Positions 10,445 to 24,300 of a DNA stretch of 64,000 nt are shown here, in pieces. Within the stretch, counting starts at the first letter, position 1. Each line of letters starts with the position of its first letter. The DNA is from Notospermus geniculatus (taxonomy: Eukaryota > Nemertea > Pilidiophora > Heteronemertea > Lineidae): contig NMRB01000187.1 of NCBI GenBank assembly GCA_002633025.1, forward strand, positions 490,048 to 554,047, read 5' to 3'. Position numbers and translations under genes: made by a program. The notes under the pieces are model-generated. The model was not told the DNA's origin. It did no database searches and worked only from the letters and a program-made list of their open reading frames with translations.

Positions 10445-13400
10445 TCACACAAGTCCTGACCACATGTGGTAGCAGCAGGCGTTCACAACATTCTCAATGT
10501 GAATCTGAGTGTGGAGGACAGCACTTGGGGCGGTGAGTGAAAGGCTCTGCTCTGGGGCCTCCTCTCGAAATACATTGCACAACTCCTGCAAAAAAGATGA
10601 ATTTCATGAAACTTTCTACACTACTTATTTTCTCAAGAAGCTTGAAATGACCACCAGTGGAACTTGGCTCCCTTATGGGCAATAAAATAATATTATGGTT
10701 CTGCAGGAGCGCACGCGAATAACCCCGTCCAAAATGTGCAATTTTTAAAGACGTTATTACAGTTCGGCATGAGCGGACATGAATATCCCTGTCCGAAACA
10801 TGACTGGAGCAGCACGTCAACACACTACTGTTTAGGAATTGCAACCCACCGCTTTATTGCTGTTGGTGTCCACTGAGAGAAGGATGAGGGTGTCGAGGTA
10901 GTTTGGATTGAGTATGACCTGAAGAAAAGAGGAAGTTAAAACATTTGTCTAACGTAAGTATCGACCTTTACAGTAAGTGATGGCGAAACTCCACATGAGA
11001 GTTTTCTCACGAAGTTGGCTTTCTGTGGACAACTCAACCATGCTAAATTGATGGGCCTGCCATTCCTTTGTGTCATAGGTCTCGGTGGAAGTCATGAAGA
11101 AGCCAACAATGGTTGAGTTGCCCATAGAAAGCCACTCGCATGAGAAAACTCCTGTGGAGCAGTACTATTGCACCTATCACCAGTCGGTCAGGTGAGGAGC
11201 ATCGTTGCCCAACTTACCAGATGCTGCACAAGTCCATCAGGGCTGACAAACAATCGCTTCATCTCTGGGTACTTGCTGGTGAGGACCTTCATCAAACCTT
11301 GGTACCATGGGATACTCATGCTCAGGAACGGATTGAGGCGGGAGTCAACCTGGTCCAGAGGCACCTTCACAACCATACTCATCAACTCCTCAAACTCGGA
11401 GAAGGAGAGCTTTGTGAGATACTGCAAGATTAGAGTATAAACGACTTCTTACATCAGTGAGTGGTCAGTCAATAAAGGTCAAAGGTTAGGCTCTGTTGTA
11501 TGCTTCTCAGAAATCATAGGTTTGCTATGCTGGTCACTTTGACGACAATACCGGGATTGGAACCCACATATGGCAACACCGCCAGCATTGAGGGAAAGTG
11601 TGTACACCACTGTGCTAAAGATGTGAAGATGGGGATTTAGCACACTGGTGTGCACGCTTTCCCTCAATGCTGGCGGTTCGAATCCCGGTACTGTCGTACG
11701 CTTCTCACAAGCATCAACAAATGAATTCACAATATCTTCAACTTGGGGCTTGTCCAGCCATGTCCTGTCAGGAGAGTGACGAGTGAAAATTTGGCTCGGA
11801 TGAATTTGTTTTGGCTGCTCAAGAAAATCATGTGTCTGGCCTGGCAGTGCCGTCATTTTCCAGTCACAGTTCCTAACTGATGGGTAACTACTCTCACATT
11901 ACAAGACCAACACATGACAAGGACCACAATCATCTTGAAGCAACACGGTAAGTTCTCCAAAAGGAATCTAGACTCAAGATTTCTGCCAATAACTACACAG
12001 AACTAGAGTTGCAAAGCTGACTTGGAGTCGATTACATTAGGCTCCAGTTCCATAGAGCTCACGTTGACACTTTTCACGCGCCATGCTTCACGTTTTCCTT
12101 TCGTTCCTCGATTCAGCGCACAATGAGACACACATTACCTGTCCTGTGACATGCTTTCTCCGAGGAACGAAAGGAAAACGTGAAGCGTGGCGCGTGAAAA
12201 GTGTCAACGTGAACTCGATGGAAATGGAGCCTTAGAGACCGCCAAAAAGAAATATCACACGTGCCATAAAGACAACTGGAGATGTAGGAAGGGTGCTCAA
12301 CAGAAATTTAATTCTTGGTCAACAGAAACAAATTCAGTCGACTGAGAATTAATTTCTGTTGAATTATCTATTGACCGAGAAATAATTGCCTATTGATGGA
12401 GAATTAATTACCTATTGACGGAGAATTAATTTCCTATTGTCTTAAATAGACATCCACAAACAAGCTATCACAGACAGAATTTTTCTCACTATGAATGAAA
12501 ATAGGACTAGAGGGAATCAACTTGGTCTGGAGGGATCTTTCAAAGGAGAATTTCTTGTCATGTACAGGTCATTTTATTTTTACATTATCACTGCTATAGG
12601 CAGTCATGGAATAGGGAACTAAACACGACTTTCAAACACTGTTTTCGCTACAGTTAAAGAGGATTCTGTAAAGGACATTTCATTACAACATGGTTTCTTA
12701 AAGGACAAAGGAACATGTACACATGAACAAACACAGAGGAACGTGGTCCACTGCCTAACAGGAGCCTGAACTTACAAACACTTGTTTGGAAATGTTATCT
12801 TTGATGTACATAAGCTGCAAAAATACCATCAAATTTAAGGTGATGGCGTATCACGTATTGGTATGGCTTTAGATAATTAAAGGTGATAAATTTCACGGCA
12901 CGATGTGTGCTAAAAGATTGCAAGTTTACTTGTGTGTGTTGGCTCTCTATGGGCAACTCCGCCATAGTAATCATATGTGACCCGCTCTGGCAAAAAGAGT
13001 CACATGTCGCTCAGAACGAAGGTGAGCCTCAACGAACTGAGATGACACCAGGAGCGAATGGAAGAAATAGATCGTTTCACATTTCATAACAGACAGACAA
13101 TACTGAAACTGACGAGCATTCGGTCTCAACCTGCCTAGCTAAAAGTGTCATGCGTCTGCTTTTGCCAGAGTGGGTCACATATGTCACTGGTCCCAGCAGA
13201 AGTCCTATGGAAGTCAACAAGGGTGAATTGCCTATTGAGAGTCAATTCACACAAGAAAACCCTCTCGTGAAGGAGTGCCATAAGGTTCATAAGGAACAGA
13301 GTGTCCATTTCGACAAGAGGCTGAAAATGGTGTAATGTCACAGTGTTGCACCTGAACTACATGTATGATACACCGCAGTAGAGTGACTGAGGGAGCAAAA

Positions 13401-16400
13401 TATTGCAAGCAATCGGCTTGTCAAGTAAGAAGTCAACAGCTAGATCACACTTACCCGGTCCGTGCTATCATTTGTGTCTGATCGCTTCTTTCTCTTGTCG
13501 TCATCACATACGTCAATCAGCATCCTCTGCCACATCGTATCACGCCGACACTGCGCCATCACATTCTCCACCATCTTTTCAATCCTTGACCTGAAAAAGT
13601 AACACCGTAGGAATCTTAATAGTGAGAACCCACATTAATTATTCGTAGCTATGGAATGGCAAACTCCAACATGTCAGGGTGGATTCGAAGTTGAGAAGTT
13701 TCGGCCAATGTCGGTCGGACACGCCACGTGACCACAGAATCAAACATGACCTCCAAAGCAACTCGGTTACCCTAGAAACTTTACCTGGCATTCTTGACCT
13801 CCTTTTCCATGAGGTTATAGAGAGGTGCCTGGTGGTTGTTACAAAGACCGAGGTAGTTGACACTCTCACCCCTCGAGCTGATGTGCCGCGTCACAGGAAG
13901 TGGGCTGTCGCCGCTGAGGGCGCCGACGAAATGGAACGGATTGTCTGCAACAAGAGTGACAAGGATATGGGTTGTTGATCTGGTTGGTGACCTCACTTGC
14001 CGAACAATAAGAAGTTTGGAACGAGAGTAGCACCCAGGAATATGTGCGATACGGCAGTCATCAATTATCTACGAACTTGATAGGGACAAGAGCGAAGTCG
14101 GTGTCCACTTGAACGTTTCACGCCAAGTGTTTTGATACAATTTTCACAGGAAAATGGATGGTTGCCACACAATCATCCTGAGTAATCCACCGAAAATGTC
14201 CCTCTCCCTGTGAAGATCGTAACACACAACGTGCAACACTCAAGACACAGGCATTTAGGCTGTCGGAGCACCACGGATGAGGAGGTGGCCGAGACGGAAG
14301 AAGCCTAGACAATGGTGTACTGACTCTGCTGATACTTCACTCACCGGCAGGGAAGATTTTCGTCCTTGGCGACTTGTACAAGCTTAGCTTCTTCTCCAGT
14401 TGTAGTTTAGGGAAGAGCTCACGTTTACTCGTCAGGAGTATGTAATACTTGAGCGCTAACGTGTACCTCTCCGCATCACTCTTCATGCCGTGTAGGTCAT
14501 GATACACCACCAAACTGACGTTGTAGTCGTCTCTCTTCTGCTTGTAGTCTTCCACGTCCTCGAAGGAACCTTCTCGGTGGGAGATCGACACCAGGGCGTG
14601 TTCAGTTTCCTTCACAAAATAGAAGGAATCCTGTTGTTGTGGTTGTTGTGAGAGAGATAGCATTAGTACCAACACCACAACTATATGAGAGGGAGGGGGA
14701 GTTAAAACTACAATGATACCATTTTAACCGATGGAAATCATAGGTTACATACTAAGCACACTGTTATAAGGCTCGGTGAAAAGTTGATCAAGGTACCAAT
14801 GGAGATTGAGTAATATTTACAATGTCACTGACATGACTGAAATTTGTTCAACTTCATCCCTTTTCTTTAGCGAGACTTGGATCATTCTCATATCTTCGAA
14901 ACCTTCGTACATATGTCAGATGTGGAGTCACTATGTACATGTAATATGTACATGCTAGGTGCAGCTATTAGGTAGGGGAATATCTACAAGGTTTACTTAC
15001 AAGATCACTGTCTAGGTCTGGGATCGGTATCATCTGCAGTCTCCTCATGTTGTACTGTTTATCATGCTTCAGCATGTAGTCAAAGAGTTCAGCAGCTGGA
15101 CTCTTCGTATCTTGAATCATAAGCGTATCTGGAACGAAAATTTAACTTTTTTTTGATCCAAGAAAACAATGCATGTACCACATCTTGAACTCTACAACAC
15201 GCCCCTGAATTACAAACACTGCTGTTTCAGCCCAGCTGTACATCCTGGACTTCCTGACATTACAGACCCCACACTGCAGTCTGCAAGCTTCTAACTCCCA
15301 CTGATGAATGGAAGAGACCCCCACATGATAACAACTTACTCTGAAATGCATAGTTTCTAGCATAACTCGGAGGATTGGGGTAGAAGCGAATAAAATCTTC
15401 AATAAAGTTGGACAAATGGTAATCCCTGTTGAAGATCGCTTGTCTGCCACCAATGTAGGATTGCACGGTGCGGAGATGGAAGTCATGGGCAAAGGAGTGG
15501 ACGTGAATCTGATCTTTACACTTGTCACATTCATCCGTGAAGAACATCGTCGTCTGTAATTAGGTTAGGTCACATAAGACACCAGTAATCAGAATCTATC
15601 CCAAATTGGAAGTAGGCCTACAGCAAAAGTTCCCTGCCGAGGACTCTTTTGTAGGAAGGACACATCAGGATTACGGATAGGCCTATTGAACCCAAGTCCC
15701 AACCTGGTCATGTCCATTCAATATCACCTCTGTAATCTGAACATCTCTAGATCAGGGACAGCCAAGACCAGTCCGCAAGGTGTACTTGATAAGTAAGTCC
15801 TACTCTATTTGTCAATCATAGACAATAATTTGGCTCATTCTGATATACATGCATACCTGGGGACCAACATTACTCGGCAGTGGCAACCTAGCAGACTCGT
15901 ATGCATACAACTTGACACAGAAGTACATATCCCTGTAGCCCAGCTCAACGAGGATGATTCCACCAGGTATACGGAACGTTTTCTGTAGGGTGAACACAGC
16001 ATTGCTGCGCCGGGCATAATCAACCATGTTCAAATGCTCTCGTTCTCTGTCTCTGTCTCTGGTACTTCGACGATCCCCTGATCTGTCACCCCTGGCCGGC
16101 CGACTGGAAATAAACAGGAGCTATCTTAATGACTTCATGCTGCTGTAGAACCTCCCTGTTTGAGGTTAAACTGGTCCATGAGAGAGTAGCCAATCAACCC
16201 AACAGGAAAGCCTGGGGCCATATTCATGAAGCCTTCGCAACTTTGCGTGCACGCAAATCTATTGTAAGGCAGCAGTGAACAATAGAGCATGTGCAGACAA
16301 ACAAAAGTTGCGAAGGCTTCGTGAATATATGGCCCCTGATCTGTAATCGAACCAATAAACTTCGAGATGACATGCAGTTTTATGGGACTTTTTTCTACAA

Positions 16401-19400
16401 TCGCAATGTCAATGTACGTAGGCCACAAAGGAGCTACTCACACTGCTCCACATGAGAACTTTCATTTCAGTGGGTTGGCTCTCAATGGGCAAGTCAACCA
16501 TAGAAAACTATGCTGTCATTGGGCGCAATATAAGTCGTAAGGAAAGAAACAGTAAATTGGCCCCTGAGAGCCAACTCGCACGAGAAAACTCACGCGGAGC
16601 ATTGCCTTTACATAGTATGTTAGTTCTGTTACCTTCTCTTCGGTGATGCAGGCCTGGTCTGCACCTGGATGAACTGGAGAGATTGCAAGTACTGTATATA
16701 CTCTTGCATCATGCTGTTTCTCAGTTCTATATGCCACGCCTCCTCCGATGATCGCTCAGACAAGTCAGGAGATGGCGTCGCTTTCAGATCTTGCACCGAC
16801 TTCTTTCCCTTTATGCTTGACCCTGAACTGTGACGAGACCGCTGAAAAAGGTATAGAGAGTCATTTTCCTGATCTATCGATGGATTCTCATTGGTGATTC
16901 AGGAAATTGCTCTCAGCGGCCGTCATTTAAGCTGAGTATTGATCAACTTGGAATTATTGCCATCCAGAGAGTGTATACCAGTGGCAACTACAGTACACAC
17001 AACATTTCCTGAGGCAAAAGACATTGGTCTAACACTTACTGTTTTTCCCTGTCCATCTTGTTCCTTGCTGTCCTTCTTGCCCGAAGGTTTGGCCAGAATT
17101 TTCCTTCTCCACTCAGGGCTGAACAGGATGGGTGTGGTTACGTAGTGGATGAGACGAGAGGAGTTCTTCAGCAGGTCCATTACATCTTCCTATAAAGAGG
17201 TACGCAAACAAAAGATCAAATTCATTCTAAAGTACCTCCTAATGCTGCAGTTAGACTAAAGGTGCTGCTCCACTTGAAACTTTTCTTGAGTGAATTGGCT
17301 CTCTATGGGCAACTCAACCATAGAAATATATGCAACTCAACCATAGAAATCTATGCAACTCAACCATAGAAATCTATGCAACTCAACCATAGAAATCTAT
17401 GCAACTCAACCATAGAAATCTATGCAACTCAACCATAGAAATCTATGCAACTCAACCATAGAAATCTATGCAACTCAACCATAGAAATCTATGCAACTCA
17501 ACCATAGAAATCTATGGACGTTTGTGTCATTGGTCTCAGTGTAAGTCCTAGGGAACCATAAATGATGAACTGCCCATAGCGAGCCAACTCTCTTGAAAAC
17601 ACCCCCACATGGAGGAGCAACTGAAGCTACCAGTATCATGAGCCACGCGAGCAATGAACAAAAATAGCCACGCTGTTGCGGGCATAACCCCTCGGCCTCT
17701 GTCACCTTGAAATGTAGGTCTAATGAAAAACCCGTCTGATATGTTGTGTACCCTGAGTGGATACACCCACCATAAAAATTTCATGAAGTTTCGATGACTA
17801 GTTTAGGAGTAATTGCCAATTTTGTCATTTCACTATGTGTCCCCTGGTGGCCAAAGTAGGAATCAGATCCGGTCGATTTTCAATAGCGAGAAGCGTCATG
17901 TCATGAGGTATGAACATACAAAATGTGAGACGAAAATTCCAAAGCATTCTCAAGTTAGAGCGTTCAGGTCGTTGACCAATCAGATTTGAGCTTTTGACCT
18001 CTGTCACCTTGAAATGTAGGTGTATTCAAAAACCCGTCTGATATGTTGTGTACCCTGACTGGATACACCCACCATAAAAATTTCATGAAGTTTCGATGAC
18101 TAGTTTAGGAGTAATCGCAAATTTTGTCATTTCACTATGTGCCCCCTGGTGGCCAAAGTAGGAATCAGATCCGGTCGATTTTCAATAGCGAGAAGCGTCA
18201 TGTCATGAGGTATCAACATACCAAATTTGAGATGAAAATTCCGAAGCATTCTCAAGTTAGAGCGTTCACGTCGTTTTTGCGTGACGCCGACGACGCCAGA
18301 CGCCGACGCCAGACGCCGACGCCAGACAGACAGACGCCAGCGTGATGACAATACCCCGAAGACCCTGATGGGCCTCGGGGTGAAAACTTACCGCAATGGG
18401 GACATGGGAGTGACCAGACCTCTGCTGCCATAATATGTAGAGTGTCTGCAGTTTCATCCTCTTGTCTGCCTCTGAAAAGGAAACTTCAGGCAATAGACTC
18501 ATCCACAGACAACAGGTACCGGTAATGATGGATTTTATTCCACCATATGTGAGGCGGTCTAGGAAAACCTGCCGGATGTCACGTTTGAGGAAAGTGTTAA
18601 TGGCCTTGGTGAACCCACACATTTCAATAGCTGAAATGTACACATACTACGTAACAGGTAAACAGTAGCAGATCAATGTACAGGCAATCTAACAGCCCTT
18701 GTTGATCACTCAGCGACATCCGGCGGGCTTTCCTAGACCACCACACATATAACGAGAGGCTGGCGAGGGCTGTTCAGATATTCTTTGATGTATTTATGGA
18801 GGGAAAGTTTTGTGACGTAGGCCTACCTTTCTTCACATGTACCCTGACTTCCAACATCTGCATGCCATGCCGGCAGACAGGATCGGGGAAGTTCAACACA
18901 GACATCTTGTGTACAGGCTTAGCTGGTTTGGAGTCTTGCAGGATCTTGTCCAATGAAAGACCAGGAGGATACGGAGATGGACGTGTGGTACTACTGCGCG
19001 ACTGAATCTCTCGAAACGGTGGACTAGTGGACCGAACGAGAAGGTCCACATCATTGGGAGATTGGGTAAACGGGTTCTGGATCTGGAAATGCAAAAATAC
19101 ACAGTGGGAACCTCTCTATTAGGACACCTTCAGGACAGACAGTGATAGTATAAGTGAAGTCGTCTCTGGATTTTGCAAATTTTCTACCTCAACCGGGGTC
19201 TTCCTCAGGCTCTTTCTAGTACAGTAGAGATCCCAGAAGTGAATTTGCGAATTTCGGAGACAACTTTACTTATACATGTACTATCAATTTGTGTGTCGTT
19301 TTTTGTGCTCTGTTCAGGACAGACAGATGTTAATAGTTATTGTTATCAGCTGCAACTTACCATGGTATTGGGATCAACAAACTCTCCAAATGGTTGGTGG

Positions 19401-21376
19401 TGGAACAGCCCCATTTTTTGACTGAGGATGTTGGAGAGGAGATGAGAACGTGCCGTCTGCCACTGGATCAGCTGGGTAAAGGACCGCTCGAAAGATGACC
19501 ATAGATCTGATGCCCAGTTGTATGCATAGACTGTCACCTCTTTATCTCTGACCAGCATCAACACTAGGCGCTGCCGGGGAACAGATATTGGATGATTGTC
19601 AAATAACGTGGGGCTTGAAGAACTCTCACGGATCCGGTCAACTGATGAGTCATATGGCTGGAATTTCTGGTAACTTTTGTGTGCTGGAAAGACAAAGGAC
19701 AGGAAAGAATGGAGTTGGGAGTTTATCTGTGACAGTGCCGCAACCTAGCATCTAAAATATTCCCTCCAATAGCTGTTGGAGCACCACGGGTGTGGAAGTT
19801 GCAGAGACAGGAAACGGCCTATTGTCCGAAGGACCTCATGATTTCCTTATCAACGAAGAACACACCGAGGTGAGTAAATGCTGATCTTGAACTGCATGTG
19901 TACTTCATGAGTTGTGTAGGTCAATCAATGCTTTATTGATCCTAGATAATGCTTTAGAAGAAGTTAACAGAGTTTTAGGCACCAAAATCATTTCCTTACT
20001 CTTTGGGTTAATAAGCGACGGCAGATCTGCAGAGTCATCATCGACATCCTGGTACTCGATGCTTGCCCGCCATTGCTGCACGTTCCTCGCCACCCCACAG
20101 AACATCAACGCCTTCCCGGGGGTCGGGCTGTGAATCGTCGTCGGTGAATCCACCGATGATTCCTTCCGGTGCTCAGTGGTCTGAAATGCCAAGGGTATCC
20201 AAGGTTACAACATCATCAGGACTTTATCCGCCCGGTGTATTTTCCACAGAACCAATAATGCTGGAATTGGCACTTGTCTCTGAACTCATATTTTCAAGGC
20301 AAACCGGCTCACCTACCTGTAGAGGTGCCCGTGCAGGGTTGTATGGCAAGAACGAGGAGTCCCTTTTGAGCACTGAGTCCGCCATACGGAATATCTTCAG
20401 ACCTGTATCTGAACAGATGTTATTCACGATTGTCTGGCATTCCTTCAGGAAAAAGTCAACCGAGAACCGTGATTTCAGATGGCTGGTCACTTTATTCAAC
20501 GAGGGCACCCCTGAAGCAGGTAAGATTGGCATATTATATTGTGACCATTTCGAAAACTCTGTTGTTTGATACAAATACATGTACTAACCTTGATTTTTGA
20601 GAGGCCTGAAAGTTGTGAAGCCTCACGCAGATGCTGTCTGCGTGATGGGCAATTGACAAACCAGCACACAGATCCACAGCTCAGACACAACGACTATGAA
20701 GTTTGAAAATGAAACATTGACGTCTCATGCACCGATGGAAATATCCCCAGGCCCTCCCATACTCACCAAGTTTAAGGCCATATTCGATCCAGTCAGGGAA
20801 CATTGTCGTATGAATCTTGCACAGGCTGCCCCTGTCACCAGCTTCAAACTTCTGGATCCTCTGTAACCATTCCACCTCTCTTCTTCGCTGAATCTCCGCA
20901 TCAGCCCATGTCTTCTGCTGCGTGGCATTATTAGAATCTGCTCCTGGGGTCTAAAAAGTCAAAAGATCATCCAACATTAGCAACATTAGTCACAGTAGTT
21001 TCAGTCAGAAACATTTCTGGGGAACTTGAGGGGCTGCTCATTCAGCCTTCACTTCATCCTATCCCTTTCAGACATGTTGAGCTTCAGAGTGGTAATTCCA
21101 CCAGGTATTGAACCCATGGCCTGTCTGTCACTAGTCCAAAGCCTAATCACTGCACCACTGCGCTTCCCAAATCCAATGGCTCAGCATCTCTCTCTCTCAA
21201 GATAACTAAGGGTAATTTACAGATTAACCCCTCACTCACCTGAGGACTCGAGGGCCTGCCCTTCAGAGCTTCCAGGATGTCCCTACCAAAGGTGACGGGT
21301 GAGAAGGAATCTTTGGGCGTCCTGATATTGTCGACGCTGGTCTTCTTGTGGGTGGGGGTAGTGGGCTGTTTCACCT
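10445..21376 (-). CDS. SZT2: SZT2 exons 45-62 (C-terminal block)
   Basis: Exons: 21240-21376, 20767-20950, 20317-20510, 20000-20180, 19361-19683, 18827-19082, 18392-18630, 17040-17189, 16633-16841, 15857-16103, 15340-15553, 15001-15128, 14345-14630, 13785-13944, 13455-13590, 11218-11421, 10850-10918 and 10445-10585. All phases agree. Recognisable stretches: [15 protein letters not shown] across exons 46/47, [16 protein letters not shown] and [15 protein letters not shown] in exon 49, [14 protein letters not shown] in exon 54, [18 protein letters not shown] in exon 55, [16 protein letters not shown] in exon 60, and [15 protein letters not shown] at the C-terminus. The RDRDRERE run in exon 54 comes from a ctctgt microsatellite inside the exon. 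Confidence 0.92.
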
Positions 21377-24300
21377 CTGAAAACATACATTGATATGAAA
21401 CATTAGCCAGTTGTCTTGCATCGTTTTAAAGTGCCCATTGTAGGTTTTCTAAGAGTCTTCCCACTTCATCACTAACTGTGACCAATAACATGATATGCTG
21501 TTGAAAGTCAGCTGAATCCTGGTGTGGTCTATCTTCCTGAATGAAATTGAAGGGGTACAGTGATGTCAAGTCAAGATGGCATACTGTTTGCAAGCAGAAA
21601 TCTTACACAAATCTGTCAGAAAGAGTTTTCACTATAACAACAAAGCCTTTCAGAGAAACAGTCTCAACCTGAGTGAGAGTCAACCCACTGAAATGGAAGA
21701 ATGATTACACTGGATGCACCACCCAGGGTCCCAACCAAGGAAGTTTCATGCAGTCCTGTGAAGTAACTAATCCAACTTTTTGGTTACTCTTTCTAGATTT
21801 GTACACTTGACAACGACCAGGGAAGACTGGTAGAAACGTCGTGTTTAAAAATAAATCTAGAAAGAGTAACCAAAAAGTTGGATTAGTTATTCGAACCCTT
21901 TCTAAAAATGCCTTTCAAGCAGTCCTGTGAAGTGCACTGAAGTGAACCACAAACACCCAACATTTCATTTTGTATCCTCAGAACCAGAAAAGGGAAAGGG
22001 CAATTGGTTAGCAAGGGTCCAAATCCCAATCAATAAATGTACAGAATTGAGTTTGTTTACAAACAGCAGGTGAACAAAATCAAGCAAAGTTGTCAAGCAA
22101 TGTATATTTCAAGTAAGACCAAGGCCGAGGTCAGGGGAATCATAGGCCCGAAGACAAATGGGAGCTTTAACGGTTAAATCTTCAAATATGAAACTTCAAA
22201 TATGGCCACATGTCGGCCATCTTGAGAACTGCCAATACCATGGTGCTTACGACTTTACGAGGCAGAACCCTACACCACTTATGGCATGACTTTTAGGTTA
22301 AAGCACCACGGTATTGCAACTTTCCGTCGACAGCCGGCGCCACCGGCACCATGCTCCAATACTGTAGTTAAGCAGTTCGCCCCAGTGTTGGCGAATGTAT
22401 GATTACACTACAATGCACGTAGTAGCATGCGTAGTTTACCAAGTCGTCAATAGAGGTCTCCCTTAACACGGGTACGTGTAACGCAGGATTGGGAAGCAAT
22501 ACTGTGGTCCTTTAACAGATGCCTGTAAGGCATTGCTTACTTGAGTTTCCCCAGGGCCACTCCCAGAGCTCCATTTCCCCATGACCTTGACCTTGCGAGC
22601 AAAGTTAGCAACAACTCAACATGATAATGATGATGCAAACATTTGAAAGAATAACGCAGAAGGCAAGTACAGTGGAACCTCCCTTAGCAAACACCTCTCC
22701 ATTTAGGACACCAACATTCAGTCTCAAATTGGTCATTTCTCTTCATTTTTACCTCTGTAATCAGGACACCTCTGAATTGAGGACAGCCCTTGTCAGTCCA
22801 TTCGGGAGGTTCCACTGTAGATACATGGACTCTTCAAACATGCAAAGTATAAAGACAGCGCGTGATAGGTAAATCTGTGAAAACCCTTGCCGTCATCTCT
22901 GGCAAATCAAAGCAGGAATAATGATGGAAATGATATAATAGCTGGGGATTACAAAGCTTTTCAATCAAATACACACAGTCATGCCCTCCTACTTTACCTG
23001 TGTCTGACTTCTTGGACTTAGATTCTAAAGCAAAATGAACAGTATCTAATGAAATAACTGAACCGTACTTATCGCTACAAGCAAAATCATTCAAATCCGC
23101 ATGGAAAATCATCATGAGATAGGTTTTACAATTCTACTGACATCAAGTTCTCCCCATCTAAATTTGGGGGACATTTCAATATATGATGATCATCCTCCTC
23201 CACATAAATCGTTCAGACAATCTGTCACAGAATACGCCAACCTTTGAAGTTCCTTCATCATGTAATTAGACATGTATATAGGGAAATGAACATGAGGTTA
23301 TATGCAAAGCAAGCCATGATAACTTACTCCAAACAAAAATGCTGCTCCGTCGACTGTCTTCCGATTTAGAGAACACTAAAATGAGGATAATTAAAGGTAA
23401 GTAGGCATAAATAGGACGAAGCTGTCAGTTTTTGTTACTGGAAGCGCATTCGCTGCATGCACCAGAGTTATCCAAGTGGTTGCTGACAATGCAGGAGATC
23501 CGAAGGTGCCACAAATTACTGGTACCATTAGTTACCTACCTGTGGCATTACAATTGGAAAAGAAGGAAAACAACCGTGACCACAGAGAGTAGCTGCAGCC
23601 TGACTGGTCTTCAGGCCAAGGAGTCCAAAACTCCCAGAAGTCGGAGGTAAAGGTTGCCCAAGATATCTACATATTTACTTCTTTCGGTTCCGAGGAACTT
23701 GGTGAATCCAGGAAGTACCGGTAACTCAATGAAAAAGCTAAACTATCTACAGCTCCCATCCATACACAGTGTGTGCATACAGCAGGTACATGTATGCCTA
23801 CATTGTCAGATCAAAGTACATACATTTAGAAGGGTTTATATAGTGTGTGCAGGGGCAAATTGAAATAATACATTTAAGGGTACATAAGGTGTTAAAATAT
23901 GAAGGGTTGAGTGGTTTGTACCGTGATTGAAGCCATCAAAAGGACTTCACAGATGTCGCTAAAATGAAATGCATTGAACATGTTTTCATGATTCTCAAAA
24001 AATAATCCTGGAACACTTTTTACAAGAACAAAAATAACATTCTGAACTGTCAAAAAATGAAGAAAATGCTGTCATAACCTGTTCAAATTCTATCATCTGA
24101 ACTAAAGTTGTAAACAAAAAGAATAACCAGTTGCAGTGCAATCTAGACAGTGGCAGGAATTCTGTCAGATGCCCTTGTTCTCAGGTCCACTTCAGAAGGA
24201 AACCAGGCCTGAACAGGGAATTTTACATTCTGAACAGGGAATTTTACATTCTGAACAGGGAATTTTACATTCTAAACTAATGAACAAAACCATTGGTAAA

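Noticed and set aside
17311-17516. Regular 23-bp repeats that might suggest a CRISPR array
   Set aside because: The units are contiguous with no spacers, lie inside a eukaryotic MITE, and there are no cas genes.
20063-20569. 168-codon plus-strand ORF
   Set aside because: It covers SZT2 exons 48 and 47 in antisense, including intron sequence, and has no recognisable domain.
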